Shown: positions 41,830 to 51,382, counted from the first letter of the stretch. The stretch: DNA of 64,000 nt from Amycolatopsis jejuensis (GCF_000717335.1 NZ_JNYZ01000013.1:1-64000), one strand, 5' to 3'. Notes: generated by a model from the sequence alone, not told the origin. Translations and numbers: made by a program.

Positions 41830-43509
41830 TCAGCAGGTCGACGCCGTCCACGGGTCCCGGGGGAACCGGATCTCCGTCCGGTGCACCGAGCCGGTGAAAT
41901 TGTCGATAAATCGATCCAAAGTCAGCGGGGCCCTGGTCGAAGCGAGGATCTCCGGCACGTCGTGGCACTGCAGCGCGCGGCGGGCGGCGTCGATCTCGGC
42001 GGGTTTGAACATCCGGACCTGGCCGTCGGTCGCCAGGTCGCCGCGGCCGGCTTCGGCGATTTCCCAGGCCGCGACCAGCCACTTCGAGTGCCCGGGCCGT
42101 CCGTCGGGGATCGACGACGAGTGCGCGGCGAGGTCGCTTGCGAGGCCGTAGCCGTCGTGGATGCGGACGTCGAGCGACACCATGTTGCTGATCGCACCCA
42201 TGCTGTCGGCGGCCATGGTCACGTACGGGCGGTCCGTCGGAAACCGGAACCACTGCTTGACCTCGCCGTAGCTGTACGCGAGCACGGCGGGCGCCCGCGT
42301 GTCGTCCACCGCCTCGGCGGCCCGGCGGACGACGTCATGGCTGAGGTAATCCGTCGCCAGCACCGGATGTTCGTTCCCGGTCGCCCACGACCAATACGCG
42401 CGCTCGTCGGTGACGCTCACCGCAAGATGCTTGTCCGCGTACGGCACCCGCAGCCAGCCACCGGCGATCACCGCCCACACCGCGACCCCGGCGACGAGCG
42501 CGACCGTCCGCCGCGTGAGGGGGACCGCCATCACCGGCAGCAGCACCACGAACAGCGCCGGCAACAGCATCCGGCCGTGCATGAAATCCCCGCCGACCCG
42601 CGTCACGTACCCGGCGAGCAGCAGCCCGGCCACCAGCGGCGCGAGCACGAGGAGCCGGGACAGGTGCGTCAGCGCGGCCACGATCACCAGCAGCAGCAAC
42701 GGAATCCACAGCAGGTACGGGCTGAAGAGGTCGAGCAGGTACTCGAATCCGCGCGGCCAATCCGTGTCGGCGGCTTCCTTGGCGAGCGCGGTATTCGGCA
42801 CGAGCAAGCCGTAAAAACCCATGCGGAACACCTGGTACCCGACCGGCAACGCGATCCCGGCGCCCAGCCAGCCCAGCCCGGCGCGCACCCGCGGCCGCCA
42901 CAGCAGCACGAGCGCACCGAACCCGACGATGCTGAACAACGCCAGGTCGGGCCGCACCAACGGACCAAGGCCAAGCACCACCGCGGTCGCGACCGGCGCT
43001 TTCTCGCGCACCAGCAACCACCAGCACAGGCCCAGCCACAGCATCGCCAGTCCGCTCTCCAGCCCGGACGTCGCGAAGTCCCGGAACGGCGGCAGCGCGC
43101 ACACGATCAGCGCACCCGCGGGCACGACCGGGGAGTCGTGCAGCCGGCGCGCGCCGTCGAGGCCGAAGAACAGCCCGCCGACCGCGCACAGCAGGCCGGT
43201 GATCACCGCAACCCACTCCAGCGGCGGCCCGGGAATCGTGCCGAGCCCGGCGAGCAGCCACGTCCACAGCGGGCTGGTGCTCGCCTCGACCCGCTCGCCG
43301 ACGTTGAACACCGGCCCGTTCCCGGCCAGGATCTGCCGGACGGTGCGCAGCACGAGCAGCCCATCGTCGCTCATCCACCGGCGCTGCCACGCGAGGATCG
43401 CGTACAGCACGAGAACGGCCGCGCCTGCGGTCCACGTCCAGGTGAGCGGGCGGCGGTACCACGGGAGCGGCTCGACGACGGGTGCACCGACGGTCACTGC
43501 CGCGGTCAT
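41830..43509 (-). CDS. AftB/ZomB-like GT-C membrane glycosyltransferase
   Basis: 559 residues from ATG 43509, with GGAGGGCCGGAG upstream. About ten to eleven helices. The first luminal loop QRRWMSDDGLLVLRTVRQILAG followed by FNVGERVEASTSPLWTWLL is the signature of the AftB/ZomB group, decaprenyl-phosphate-dependent arabinofuranosyltransferases of the arabinan cell wall or glycan modifiers (GT-C fold, catalytic acidic DD pair). The C-terminal extracytoplasmic domain is large (about 390-559). Consistent with an arabinogalactan wall in Pseudonocardiaceae. The sugar and acceptor are inferred from the family. Confidence 0.7.
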   Translation of the reverse strand: MTAAVTVGAPVVEPLPWYRRPLTWTWTAGAAVLVLYAILAWQRRWMSDDGLLVLRTVRQILAGNGPVFNVGERVEASTSPLWTWLLAGLGTIPGPPLEWVAVITGLLCAVGGLFFGLDGARRLHDSPVVPAGALIVCALPPFRDFATSGLESGLAMLWLGLCWWLLVREKAPVATAVVLGLGPLVRPDLALFSIVGFGALVLLWRPRVRAGLGWLGAGIALPVGYQVFRMGFYGLLVPNTALAKEAADTDWPRGFEYLLDLFSPYLLWIPLLLLVIVAALTHLSRLLVLAPLVAGLLLAGYVTRVGGDFMHGRMLLPALFVVLLPVMAVPLTRRTVALVAGVAVWAVIAGGWLRVPYADKHLAVSVTDERAYWSWATGNEHPVLATDYLSHDVVRRAAEAVDDTRAPAVLAYSYGEVKQWFRFPTDRPYVTMAADSMGAISNMVSLDVRIHDGYGLASDLAAHSSSIPDGRPGHSKWLVAAWEIAEAGRGDLATDGQVRMFKPAEIDAARRALQCHDVPEILASTRAPLTLDRFIDNFTGSVHRTEIRFPRDPWTASTC

Positions 43510-43572
43510 GACTGCTCCGGCCCTCCCCGAGACGTGATGTGCGGGCACCAGTCTCGCATCCGTTCTTCGAGG

Positions 43573-43625
43573 TCCGTGAAGGGAACCATGAGGGAATCTG
43601 ATTCCGTGATGGTTCCCTTCACGGA
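43573..43625. repeat. Dispersed palindromic repeat, copy 4
   Basis: Full 53-bp copy: TCCGTGAAGGGAACC, 23-nt centre, GGTTCCCTTCACGGA. It abuts (2 nt) the stop codon of the SdrD-B-like gene. Confidence 0.95.
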
Positions 43626-43627
43626 CT

Positions 43628-45010
43628 TCAGGCCGTCGGGGAAGGGGGCGCGGGTGACGGTGGCGGAGGTGGCGGGGGTGGCGGAGCGAGGCCGATGTCC
43701 AGGTCCATCCGTTCCCGGTCCTTGCCGCCGAGCGTGAACGGCGAGGTGCAGCCGGTGGCCGGGTCGACGGCCGACTCGAGACCGGGGACCCCGGCGGCGC
43801 GCTGGGTGACGGTGAGCCCGTCGGGCAGTGCGGACACGTCGAAGCAGACCTGGTACGTGCCGTCCTTGCGCTGGTCGAACTGGTAGCTGCCGTCGGAGCC
43901 GGTGCGGGTGGTGGCGACCGTGCCGCCCGCGCCGTCCTTGAGCGTCACGGGCAGATCCGCGTACCCGGGTTCGTCGTCGTCCTGCAGGCCGTTGCGGTTC
44001 AGGTCCTTCCACGCACGGTCGCCGATCTTGCCGACGGCAGGCTGCGGCGTGACGGTGACCGTCGCGGTCGCCTTCTGCTCGCCGAGCGGCCCGCCCGGCG
44101 CGGTGACCCCGCTGACCTTCACGGTGCTGACGTGCCCGGTGTCGTCCTCGGTGAGGTTCGGATGGTCGCAGGTGAGCTCGCGGGTGGCACCGGCGGCGAG
44201 GTCGAACGCTCCCGGCAGGCCGATGCACCACGGATCTTTCAGCAGCACCCAGGTGAGCGGTTGCGACCCGGTGTTGGCGACCGTGATCCGGAAGTGCGCC
44301 GGGTTCCCGGCCGGGATGGTGGCCGAGGGACCCCATTTCCCGTCCGCGGGGTTCTGCACCTCCATTTTCACCGTGTACGCGGCAAGATCGACGCGCACGC
44401 AGTCCCACAGCACCCAGTTGTGGTTGGTACTGGCGAAAAACGACACCGCGGTGGTCTCGTCCGGCGCGGTGACCGCCGGGACGACCTGCTGGGCGAGCCT
44501 GCCGTCGGACACGATGTCGTGCGTGACCGCGACCGGCTTCTCCAGCACCGTGCGGCCGCTGCGGTCGGCAAACCGCAGGCCGGTGGTCGTCGCCGCGCGA
44601 GACCCGAGCCCGGACGCCGCCGTCCCGGCCCACACCGACAGCGTGTACTGCCCGCCTGCCACGGCTTTCAGCTGCTGGCTCGCCGAGCTGACCCGTCCGT
44701 CGGGCGTCTGGATCTGTGCGTTGACGCGGCCGTCGACGGCGTTCGCGGTGACCGTGGCGAGCTTCGGCACGCGGTCCGGCGGGGTGCTGCGCGGCACCGG
44801 CGCGGCCGGGCTGAAGAGGTAGCCCTGCGGTGGCCCGCCGGGCGAACCGGCGTCCTCGACACTCGGGTTGGGGGCGATGCCCCCGCAATCCGGGGCACCC
44901 ACCGCGGGTGCCGATCCGGGTAGACCGACGGCGAGCGCTCCGACCAGCACCGCAATGCCAGCCGTCGCGCCCGCCGCCCGTCCGATCGCGACTTTCCTTG
45001 CCCGCCTCAC
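43628..45010 (-). CDS. Secreted SdrD-B-like domain protein with poly-Pro tail
   Basis: 460 residues. Signal peptide: RRARKVAIGRAAGATAGIAVLVGALAVG with cleavage after about SAPAVGA. Two beta-sandwich-like domains follow. One SdrD B domain (IGDRAWKDLNRNGLQDDDEPGYADLPVTL, GSYQFDQ, TYQVCFD) at about 335-440 normally forms a Ca-binding rigid spacer. It ends in PPPPPPPPPSPAPP and stops. No LPxTG, no C-terminal helix, so it is probably secreted or loosely wall-bound. A repeat begins 2 nt after the stop, so loss of an anchor by insertion is possible. Confidence 0.75.
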   Translation of the reverse strand: MRRARKVAIGRAAGATAGIAVLVGALAVGLPGSAPAVGAPDCGGIAPNPSVEDAGSPGGPPQGYLFSPAAPVPRSTPPDRVPKLATVTANAVDGRVNAQIQTPDGRVSSASQQLKAVAGGQYTLSVWAGTAASGLGSRAATTTGLRFADRSGRTVLEKPVAVTHDIVSDGRLAQQVVPAVTAPDETTAVSFFASTNHNWVLWDCVRVDLAAYTVKMEVQNPADGKWGPSATIPAGNPAHFRITVANTGSQPLTWVLLKDPWCIGLPGAFDLAAGATRELTCDHPNLTEDDTGHVSTVKVSGVTAPGGPLGEQKATATVTVTPQPAVGKIGDRAWKDLNRNGLQDDDEPGYADLPVTLKDGAGGTVATTRTGSDGSYQFDQRKDGTYQVCFDVSALPDGLTVTQRAAGVPGLESAVDPATGCTSPFTLGGKDRERMDLDIGLAPPPPPPPPPSPAPPSPTA

Positions 45011-45074
45011 CCGGAGAAGCTAGACCCGGTAGGGGTTCAGCGCCGCGAGAAACACCCCAAAGAGTTACTGCCCC

Positions 45075-47153
45075 TCACGAACCGATGCGGCCGACGAAAC
45101 CGAAGCGGCCCTTCTTCCACACCGACACGATGGCAGGCCGCGGCTGCGAGGTGCCGCCGTCCGGCCAGTGCGACGACGGGTTCGCCGAGCTCTGCGCGTT
45201 CTCGCCGGGGTGCTGCACGGCGACGAGGACGAGGTGATCGGTGACCACCGGACCGCACGTCTCGGCACCGACCGGCACCGAAAGGAACTGCTTGACGTGC
45301 CCGCGTTCCGGACCGCTCACCGGTACCGAGAACAGGCCGTCGTTCGCGCCGAGGGTGTTGCCGTCGGTGGAGATCCACAGGTTGCCGTGCGGGTCGAACG
45401 CCACGTTGTCCGGGCACGAGATCGGGCTGACCTGGTCCTTCGGGAAGCCGCCGAAGTAGGTGTCGGCCGTGGCCGGGTCACCGCAGACGAGCAGCAGCCG
45501 CCAGGAGAACCGGGTCGCCGCCGCGTCGCCGCGGTCCTCGTCCCACTCCAGGATGTGGCCGTTCTTGTTGCGGGTCCGCGGGTTCGCCTCGTCCGGAGCC
45601 GCCTTGCCGGTGGCGCCGCGGTCGGTATTGTTGGTGAGCGCGGCGTAGATCCGGCCGTTGACCGGGTTGGGCTCGATGTCCTCCGGACGGTCCATTTTGG
45701 TCGCCCCGGCGTGGTCGGCGGCCTGGCGGGTGAAGACGTAGACCTCCTCCGCGGTGAAACCGTCCACAAAGGACTTGTCGCCGCTGGCGAGGGGGATCCA
45801 CTCGCCGGCGCCGTCGAACTCGCCGTCGGCGGGCAGCTTGCCGGAACCGTCGATCTCACCCGGGCTGTCGCCGGTGAACTTGGCGACGTACAGCGTCCCG
45901 TCGTCCAGCAGCGCGGAGTTGTGCCGCCGGGCGAACGCGGAATGCCCCTTCTTGTACTTGCCCTTCGACACGAACTTGTAGATGTACTCGAAGCGCTCGT
46001 CGTCGCCGGAGTACACCGCGACCCGTCCGTCGGCGGTGATCTTGACGTTCGCCGCCTCGTGCTTGAACCGGCCGAGCGCGGTGTGCTTCACCGGCGTCGA
46101 GTCCGGGTCGTTCGGATCGATCTCGACGACCCAGCCGAACCGGTTGGACTCGTTGGGCTCGCGCGGCACGTCCCAGCGCTGGTCGAAGCGCTCCCACTTG
46201 CGGGTGCTCTCGCCGGTGCCGATCGTGTACCGCTTGAGCCGCGCGGCCTGCGCCGGGTCGGTCACCTTGTCCGCGTTGGCGAAGTACTGGTTGAAGTTCT
46301 CCTCGCCGGACAGCACCGTGCCCCACGGCGTGACGCCGCCGGAGCAGTTGTTCTGCGTGCCGCGCACGCGCTTGCCGGACGGGTCGGCGGACGTCTTGAG
46401 GTACTTCGACCCCGCCGCCGGACCGCGTACCTCGAAGATCGTGTCGAGCGTGATCCGCCGGTTCAGCGGGCTCGGGACGGTGCGCAGTGCGCCGCCGATC
46501 GGGTCACGCAGGGTCTGCACCACCGACAGCCCGTGCGCCGCCTGCGCGATCTTGACCTGCTCCGCGGTGGGGTTGGCCGGGTCGTACTGGTCGGCCGGGA
46601 AGAGGTGCACCTCGGTGGTGTACTCGTGGTTGACCACCAGCAGGTTGCGCAGCCCGAGCGGGTCCTGCGGGATCAGGCCGACGAAGTCGTTGTTGTAGCC
46701 GAACTGCTTGGCCTGCGCGGCCGCGGTCTGGTTGCGGAAGTCGAACTTCGGCGCACCGGGGACCACCGCGTCGCCCCAGCGGATCACGACGTGCTGGTCG
46801 TAGCCCTCGGGGATGCTGACGCGGTCGAGCGTGTTGGGCGGGACCGGCTTGAAGTCGGTACCCGGGACCGGACGGCCCTTGGCAAGCGGGGCCGGAACAG
46901 CGGTGTTCTCAGCAGCGGCAGCTGTACCGGACAGCGCGGCGAAGCCACCGGCCGCGGCGGCCATCACCGCACCCGCCTTGAAGACCCCGCGCCGCGAGAC
47001 GCCCTTGGCGACGTCGCCGAAGTACTCGTTGCCACTCGGGTTGGGTGCCTCGTGCGCGCATGCGTTGCCGCACCGGTACTCGCAAGTGATGGGGGAACGG
47101 CCGCCGGGATGGGCGGTGAACAGGGGCAGCAGTCGCCCGGGTTCCAGGGACAC
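45075..47153 (-). CDS. PhoX-family secreted alkaline phosphatase
   Basis: 692 residues from GTG 47153, preceded by GGAGG. PhoX (DUF839) phosphatases are calcium/iron-dependent, exported by the Tat system and used for phosphate scavenging. A twin-arginine motif GVSRRGVFKAG lies at about 51-61, unusually far from the start; before it is a Cys cluster (CEYRCGNAC). The PhoX core is visible (LLVVNHEYTTEVHLFP, NNCSGGVTPWGTVLSGEENFNQYF, WVVEIDPNDPDSTPVKHTALGRF, PEDIEPNPVNGRIYAALTNN). A PHO-box-like site lies 74-91 nt upstream of the start. Confidence 0.9.
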   Translation of the reverse strand: MSLEPGRLLPLFTAHPGGRSPITCEYRCGNACAHEAPNPSGNEYFGDVAKGVSRRGVFKAGAVMAAAAGGFAALSGTAAAAENTAVPAPLAKGRPVPGTDFKPVPPNTLDRVSIPEGYDQHVVIRWGDAVVPGAPKFDFRNQTAAAQAKQFGYNNDFVGLIPQDPLGLRNLLVVNHEYTTEVHLFPADQYDPANPTAEQVKIAQAAHGLSVVQTLRDPIGGALRTVPSPLNRRITLDTIFEVRGPAAGSKYLKTSADPSGKRVRGTQNNCSGGVTPWGTVLSGEENFNQYFANADKVTDPAQAARLKRYTIGTGESTRKWERFDQRWDVPREPNESNRFGWVVEIDPNDPDSTPVKHTALGRFKHEAANVKITADGRVAVYSGDDERFEYIYKFVSKGKYKKGHSAFARRHNSALLDDGTLYVAKFTGDSPGEIDGSGKLPADGEFDGAGEWIPLASGDKSFVDGFTAEEVYVFTRQAADHAGATKMDRPEDIEPNPVNGRIYAALTNNTDRGATGKAAPDEANPRTRNKNGHILEWDEDRGDAAATRFSWRLLLVCGDPATADTYFGGFPKDQVSPISCPDNVAFDPHGNLWISTDGNTLGANDGLFSVPVSGPERGHVKQFLSVPVGAETCGPVVTDHLVLVAVQHPGENAQSSANPSSHWPDGGTSQPRPAIVSVWKKGRFGFVGRIGS

Positions 47154-47226
47154 GAGGCCTCCAGGTCACTTCAGTAGGGGAACGAAGCGACCGTATGCGG
47201 CCAAAACCCACCTAACCGATCCAAAA

Positions 47227-47244
47227 GGTGAACAGCGGGTGTAT
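47227..47244 (-). promoter_or_regulatory. PHO-box-like direct repeat upstream of phoX
   Basis: On the minus strand, ATACACC-CGCT-GTTCACC: two 7-mers with 4-nt spacing, the second a perfect match to the actinobacterial PhoP unit GTTCACC. A GGATCGG follows after a further 4 nt, extending the 11-nt periodicity. Confidence 0.6.
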
Positions 47245-47314
47245 TCGGCGCAAGAGGGACCGGACGCGCGACCGCGCCCGAACGGACAGTCCGGACGCGG
47301 TCGCCGAGCGTGGT

Positions 47315-48529
47315 TCAGAACTCCTCGTCGCCGACGAGCGCGGCTTCCTTCGGGACCACGTGCGGGTCGGCCTTCTTCTCCCGCTGCGCCAGCAGGATGG
47401 CGGCGATCAGGCACAGGACCGCGGCAGCAAGGAACGGGGCCTGCGCCCAGCCGAACCACTCGGCGACGTGGCCGACGAGCGTTGCCGCGATCGCGCCGCC
47501 GAACCAGCGGCAGAAGTTGTACCCGGCGCTCGCGACCGGGCGGGGCGCGTCACTGATCGACATCGCGGTGCCGGTGAAGAGCGTGTTCAGCAGGCCGGAA
47601 ACCAGACCGGACACGATGATCCCGACGACCACCACCGGCTTGCTCGGGATCGCCATCACCAGCATCAGCACGGTGTAACCGACCACCGCGAGCGCGGCGG
47701 CGTGCCGTTCGCCGAAGCGGGCGGCCATCTTCGGGGCGAGCACCACGCCGGCGATCGCCACGCACAGCCCCCAGCCGCAGAAGATCAACCCGACGGCAAT
47801 CGCGTTCCAGCCCAGCACGAACGGGGACCAGGCGAGTACCGCGAAGAACGCGGCGGTGTAGAGCGCGGAGGCGAGCGATGTCCGGAGCAGGCCGGGGTGC
47901 TTCAGCGCACGCAGCGGGTCGAGCAGCTTGACGCGTTCGCGGTTTTGCCGGGAATCGCTGGTCAGGAAGATCGAGCAGAGCAGAAGCGCGGCGACCATCA
48001 GCACCGCCGTACCGAGGAACGGGCCGCGCCACGAGATCGTGCCAAGGAGCGCGCCGAGCAGCGGCCCGACCGCGAGCCCGACCCCGAGCGCGGCCTCGTA
48101 AAGCAGAATCGCACCGGACTGCCCACCGGCCGCCGCGCCGACGATCACCGACAGCGCAGTGGCGATGAAGAACGCATTGCCGAGCCCCCACACCGCACGC
48201 AGCCCGACGAGCTGCTCGATCGACCCAGCCGCCGCACACAGCGCAGTCGCGGCGACGATCAACGTCAGCCCGACGAGCACGGTGCGCTTGGCGCCGAAAC
48301 GCGCGGACATCGCACCGGTGAAGAGCATCGCGATCACCTGCACGCCGAGGTACGAGGTGAAGAGCAAGGTCACCTGCGACGGCGAAGCGTCCAGGCCCTT
48401 GGCGATCGACAGCAGGATCGGGTCGACCAGCCCGATCCCCATGAACGCGATGACCGCGGCAAACGCGGTGATCCACACCTGTTTCGGCTGGCCCTTGACC
48501 GCGTCCAGCAAGTTCCCATGGTCGCTCAC
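47315..48529 (-). CDS. MFS transporter (12-helix)
   Basis: 404 residues, twelve helices. N-terminal motif SIAKGLDASPSQVTLLFTSYLG and AMLFTGAMSARFGAKRTVLVGL (MFS motif A) place it among small drug or metabolite exporters. GTG 48529 lies 6 nt after TAGCCT, with no Shine-Dalgarno. The divergent HAD gene shares the intergenic region and a 19-bp palindrome there that may be the operator of a regulator not encoded nearby. Confidence 0.85.
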   Translation of the reverse strand: MSDHGNLLDAVKGQPKQVWITAFAAVIAFMGIGLVDPILLSIAKGLDASPSQVTLLFTSYLGVQVIAMLFTGAMSARFGAKRTVLVGLTLIVAATALCAAAGSIEQLVGLRAVWGLGNAFFIATALSVIVGAAAGGQSGAILLYEAALGVGLAVGPLLGALLGTISWRGPFLGTAVLMVAALLLCSIFLTSDSRQNRERVKLLDPLRALKHPGLLRTSLASALYTAAFFAVLAWSPFVLGWNAIAVGLIFCGWGLCVAIAGVVLAPKMAARFGERHAAALAVVGYTVLMLVMAIPSKPVVVVGIIVSGLVSGLLNTLFTGTAMSISDAPRPVASAGYNFCRWFGGAIAATLVGHVAEWFGWAQAPFLAAAVLCLIAAILLAQREKKADPHVVPKEAALVGDEEF

Positions 48530-48535
48530 CCGGCC

Positions 48536-48567
48536 AGGCTAACAAAAATACTTAGCATAGCGAAGTA
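48536..48567 (-). promoter_or_regulatory. MFS promoter with 19-bp palindromic operator
   Basis: -10 TAGCCT (minus, 48536-48541), 17-bp spacer, TTCGCT as -35 (48559-48564). TACTTAGC-ATA-GCGAAGTA (48549-48567), symmetric at 7 of 8 bases per arm, covers the spacer and the -35. Confidence 0.55.
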
Positions 48568-48601
48568 ATTCGTCTCACAGACTGGTCCAGGCCACGACGC
48601 C

Positions 48602-48607
48602 TAGGCT
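48602..48607 (+). promoter_or_regulatory. -10 element of leaderless HAD gene
   Basis: TAGGCT ends 6 nt before GTG 48614; no Shine-Dalgarno. Confidence 0.55.
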
Positions 48608-48613
48608 GGGCAG

Positions 48614-49258
48614 GTGGATGCGGTGATCTTCGACCTCGACGGCGTACTGGTGGATTCCGAGCGGACGTGGGACGAGGTGCGCCGCTCCGTGGTCGCGGCA
48701 CACGGCGGCACCTGGCGACCGGAGGCGACGCGCGCGCAGCAGGGCATGAGCACGCCGGAATGGGCGCGGTACCTGGTGGAGACGCTCGGCGCACAGCTCA
48801 CGCCGGACGAGATCGCGCGCATCGTGATCGACGAGATGGCCGCCCGCTACGCCGATCGGCCGCCGGTGATCGACGGCGCGGACGAGGTCGTGCGCGCAGT
48901 GGCGCGGCGCTGGCCGGTCGCGATCGCGAGCTCGTCGCCGCCGGTTTTGATCCACTCGTTCCTGACCGCGTGCGACCTGACGTCGCTGGTCCCGGTCGCG
49001 GTGTCGAGCGAGGAAGTGGCCGCGGGCAAACCGGCACCGGACGTGTACCTGCGCGCGGCAATGCTGCTGGGGGTAACGGCCGAACACTGCGCGGCGGTGG
49101 AGGACTCGACGAACGGCCTGCGGGCCGCACTGGCCGCGAACATGACCGTGTACGCGGTCCCGAACCCGCATTTCCCGCCGGATCCCGCGGTGCTGCGGGA
49201 GGTCAAGGTGCTTTCGTCGCTTGCCGAGCTTCCGGGCACCCTGGGCAAAGTCGCGTGA
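48614..49258 (+). CDS. HAD-family hydrolase, beta-phosphoglucomutase-like
   Basis: 214 residues from GTG 48614. HAD motif I FDLDGVLVDSE (5-15) with nucleophile D7, motif II ASSSPP, motif III Lys in AAGKPAPDVYL, motif IV AVEDSTNGLRAALAA. The PGMB/phosphatase subfamily transfers or removes phosphate from sugar phosphates. A small alpha-helical cap lies at 16-85. Divergent from the MFS gene. The substrate is not known. It is followed by a palindromic repeat. Confidence 0.9.
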   Translation: MDAVIFDLDGVLVDSERTWDEVRRSVVAAHGGTWRPEATRAQQGMSTPEWARYLVETLGAQLTPDEIARIVIDEMAARYADRPPVIDGADEVVRAVARRWPVAIASSSPPVLIHSFLTACDLTSLVPVAVSSEEVAAGKPAPDVYLRAAMLLGVTAEHCAAVEDSTNGLRAALAANMTVYAVPNPHFPPDPAVLREVKVLSSLAELPGTLGKVA

Positions 49259-49377
49259 CGCATCGGCTCACCGCACGCGATCGAAACGGCTTCGCCGGAC
49301 GCGCTGACTCGAAGATCCGTACGCAGCGGAGTTCGTGCACGCGGCGGACCCGCCGCCGCCGATCCGCACTGACCGCG

Positions 49378-49432
49378 GTCCGTGAAGGGAACCATCACGG
49401 AATCTGATTCCGTGATGGTTCCCTTCACGGAC
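49378..49432. repeat. Dispersed palindromic repeat, copy 5 (perfect)
   Basis: The most symmetric copy: 26-bp arms (49378-49403 and 49407-49432), perfectly complementary, with CTG at the centre. The right end lies 7 nt before the ino1 stop codon, in terminator position for ino1. Confidence 0.95.
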
Positions 49433-49439
49433 TGGAAAC

Positions 49440-50528
49440 TCAGCGCTCCAGTTCGCCGCGGATGAACTTGTCCACCGCGTCGCGGGCGGTCGAGTCGTCG
49501 TACTGTTCCGGCGGTGACTTCATGAAGTAGGACGACGCCGAGAGGATCGGGCCGCCGACGCCGCGGTCGAGCGCGATCTTCGCGGCCCGTACGGCGTCGA
49601 TGATGATGCCTGCCGAGTTGGGCGAGTCCCACACCTCGAGTTTGTACTCCAGGTTCAGCGGCACGTCGCCGAATGCGCGGCCCTCCAGCCGGACGTAGGC
49701 CCACTTGCGGTCGTCGAGCCACTGCACGTAGTCCGACGGTCCGATGTGGACATTGCCCTTGCCGAGCTCGCGGTCGACCTGCGACGTGACCGACTGGGTC
49801 TTCGAGATCTTCTTCGACTCGAGCCGCTCCAGCTCCTTCATGTTCAGGAAGTCCATGTTCCCGCCCACGTTGAGCTGCATCGTGCGGTCGAGCTGCACGC
49901 CGCGGTCCTCGAAGAGCTTCGCCAGCACGCGGTGCGTGATAGTGGCGCCGACCTGCGACTTGATGTCGTCCCCGACGATCGGCACGCCTGCCTCGGTGAA
50001 CTTCGCCGCCCACTCCGGGTCCGACGCGATGAACACCGGCAGCGCGTTGACGAACGCGACCTTCGCGTCGATCGCGGCCTGTGCGTAGAACTTGTCCGCG
50101 ACCTCCGAACCGACCGGCAGGTACGACACCAGTACGTCGACCTTCGCCTCCCGCAGCGCGGCGACCACGTCGACCGGTGCCTCGTCGGACTCTTCGATGG
50201 TCTCGCGGTAGAACCGGCCGAGGCCGTCGTGGGTGTGCCCGCGTTGCACGGTGACCCCGAGCGGTGGCACGTCGGCGATCTTGATCGTGTTGTTCTCGCT
50301 CGCGAAAATGGCCTCCGAGAGGTCCCGGCCGACCTTCTTCGCGTCGACGTCGAACGCGGCGACGAACTCGACGTCCCGCACGTGGTAATCGCCGAACCGG
50401 ACGTGCATCAGACCCGGGACGCGCGTGGCCGGATCCGCGTCGCGGTAGTACTGGACACCCTGGACCAGCGACGAGGCGCAGTTGCCGACGCCCACGATGG
50501 CCACCCGAACGCGGCGGTTCTCGCCCAT
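49440..50528 (-). CDS. ino1: Inositol-3-phosphate synthase
   Basis: 362 residues, the usual actinobacterial length. It converts glucose-6-phosphate to 1L-myo-inositol-3-phosphate with NAD, the first step toward phosphatidylinositol, mycothiol and lipoglycans. Rossmann motif [16 protein letters not shown] (9-24), [48 protein letters not shown] and [11 protein letters not shown] are diagnostic. ATG 50528 is preceded by AAGGAG. Neighbours padR, DUF5318 and ponA match the conserved actinobacterial order. Confidence 0.95.
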   Translation of the reverse strand: MGENRRVRVAIVGVGNCASSLVQGVQYYRDADPATRVPGLMHVRFGDYHVRDVEFVAAFDVDAKKVGRDLSEAIFASENNTIKIADVPPLGVTVQRGHTHDGLGRFYRETIEESDEAPVDVVAALREAKVDVLVSYLPVGSEVADKFYAQAAIDAKVAFVNALPVFIASDPEWAAKFTEAGVPIVGDDIKSQVGATITHRVLAKLFEDRGVQLDRTMQLNVGGNMDFLNMKELERLESKKISKTQSVTSQVDRELGKGNVHIGPSDYVQWLDDRKWAYVRLEGRAFGDVPLNLEYKLEVWDSPNSAGIIIDAVRAAKIALDRGVGGPILSASSYFMKSPPEQYDDSTARDAVDKFIRGELER

Positions 50529-50591
50529 GCCGGTTTCTCCTTCAATCCGTTCTCGTGCATCTGCAGGTCTGCCGCGCCGTTGCGGCACCGC

Positions 50592-51161
50592 TCAGCCCGG
50601 CCCCGGCTCCTCCGGTCCGCGCTGCTCGGCTTGTTCGTGCGCGATCAGCTCGTTGAGCCAGCGCACCTCCCGCTCACTCGACTCCAGTCCGAGCCGGTGC
50701 AGCTCGCGGGTGTAGCGGTCGATCCTCTCCTCGGCCCTGGCCAGCGCCTCGCGCAAACCTTCGCGCCGTTCCTCCACGCGCCGCCGCCGACCTTCCAGGA
50801 TTCGCATCCTGACGTCGGCCGGTGTCCGCGAGAAGAACGCCAGGTGGACTCCGAACCCCTCGTCGTCCCACGTCTGCGGGCCCGCGTCGCCGAGCAGCTC
50901 GGCGAAGCGCTCCTTGCCCTCGGCGGTGAGCTTGTAGACGCGACGGCCGCGCCGGGACCAGGCCCGGTCGTCCGCCTCGTCCAGCTCCTCGACGAGGTAA
51001 CCGGCCCGCAGCAGCCGACGCAGCGTCGGGTACAGCGAGCCGTACGAGAACGTCCGGAACATCCCGAGCGTCTCGTGCAAACGCTTGCGCAGCACGTACC
51101 CGTGCATGGGCGTCTCGTGCAGCAATCCGAGGATCGCGAATTCGAGCACACCGCACCCCAT
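50592..51161 (-). CDS. PadR-family transcriptional regulator
   Basis: 189 residues if started at ATG 51161; the common family start is the next GTG (51149, VLEFAILGLL). The PadR winged helix occupies about 5-85 (FAILGLLHETPMHGYVLRKRLH, then FSYGSLYPTLRRLLRAGYLVEE). A coiled-coil C-terminal dimerisation region (MRILEGRRRRVEERREGLREAL) follows. Upstream of ino1 on the same strand, as in mycobacteria (Rv0047c); a role in regulating ino1 or neighbours is inference from that position. Confidence 0.9.
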   Translation of the reverse strand: MGCGVLEFAILGLLHETPMHGYVLRKRLHETLGMFRTFSYGSLYPTLRRLLRAGYLVEELDEADDRAWSRRGRRVYKLTAEGKERFAELLGDAGPQTWDDEGFGVHLAFFSRTPADVRMRILEGRRRRVEERREGLREALARAEERIDRYTRELHRLGLESSEREVRWLNELIAHEQAEQRGPEEPGPG

Positions 51162-51382
51162 CCCGGGAATACACCACGACCGGCACCGTTAACCACACGG
51201 AACCGGCACGGCCAACCTACTCGCCGATTATATCGCGCCGATACATCGAAGTGGCGTAAGTAACCTCCGACCTGCAGCGCCACGGCAAGAAGTCACCAGA
51301 GTGTTATCGAAACCCCGGCGTGTCCGAACGGTCGCCGTGGGTGCGGGAAAGCAGGGGGCACTGCGCACACAGCAAGAGCCCG

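Noticed and set aside
41881..43737. A 618-codon plus-strand frame opposite the AftB-like gene
   Set aside because: Composition is Arg/Gln/His-rich shadow sequence. The minus strand encodes a coherent membrane protein.
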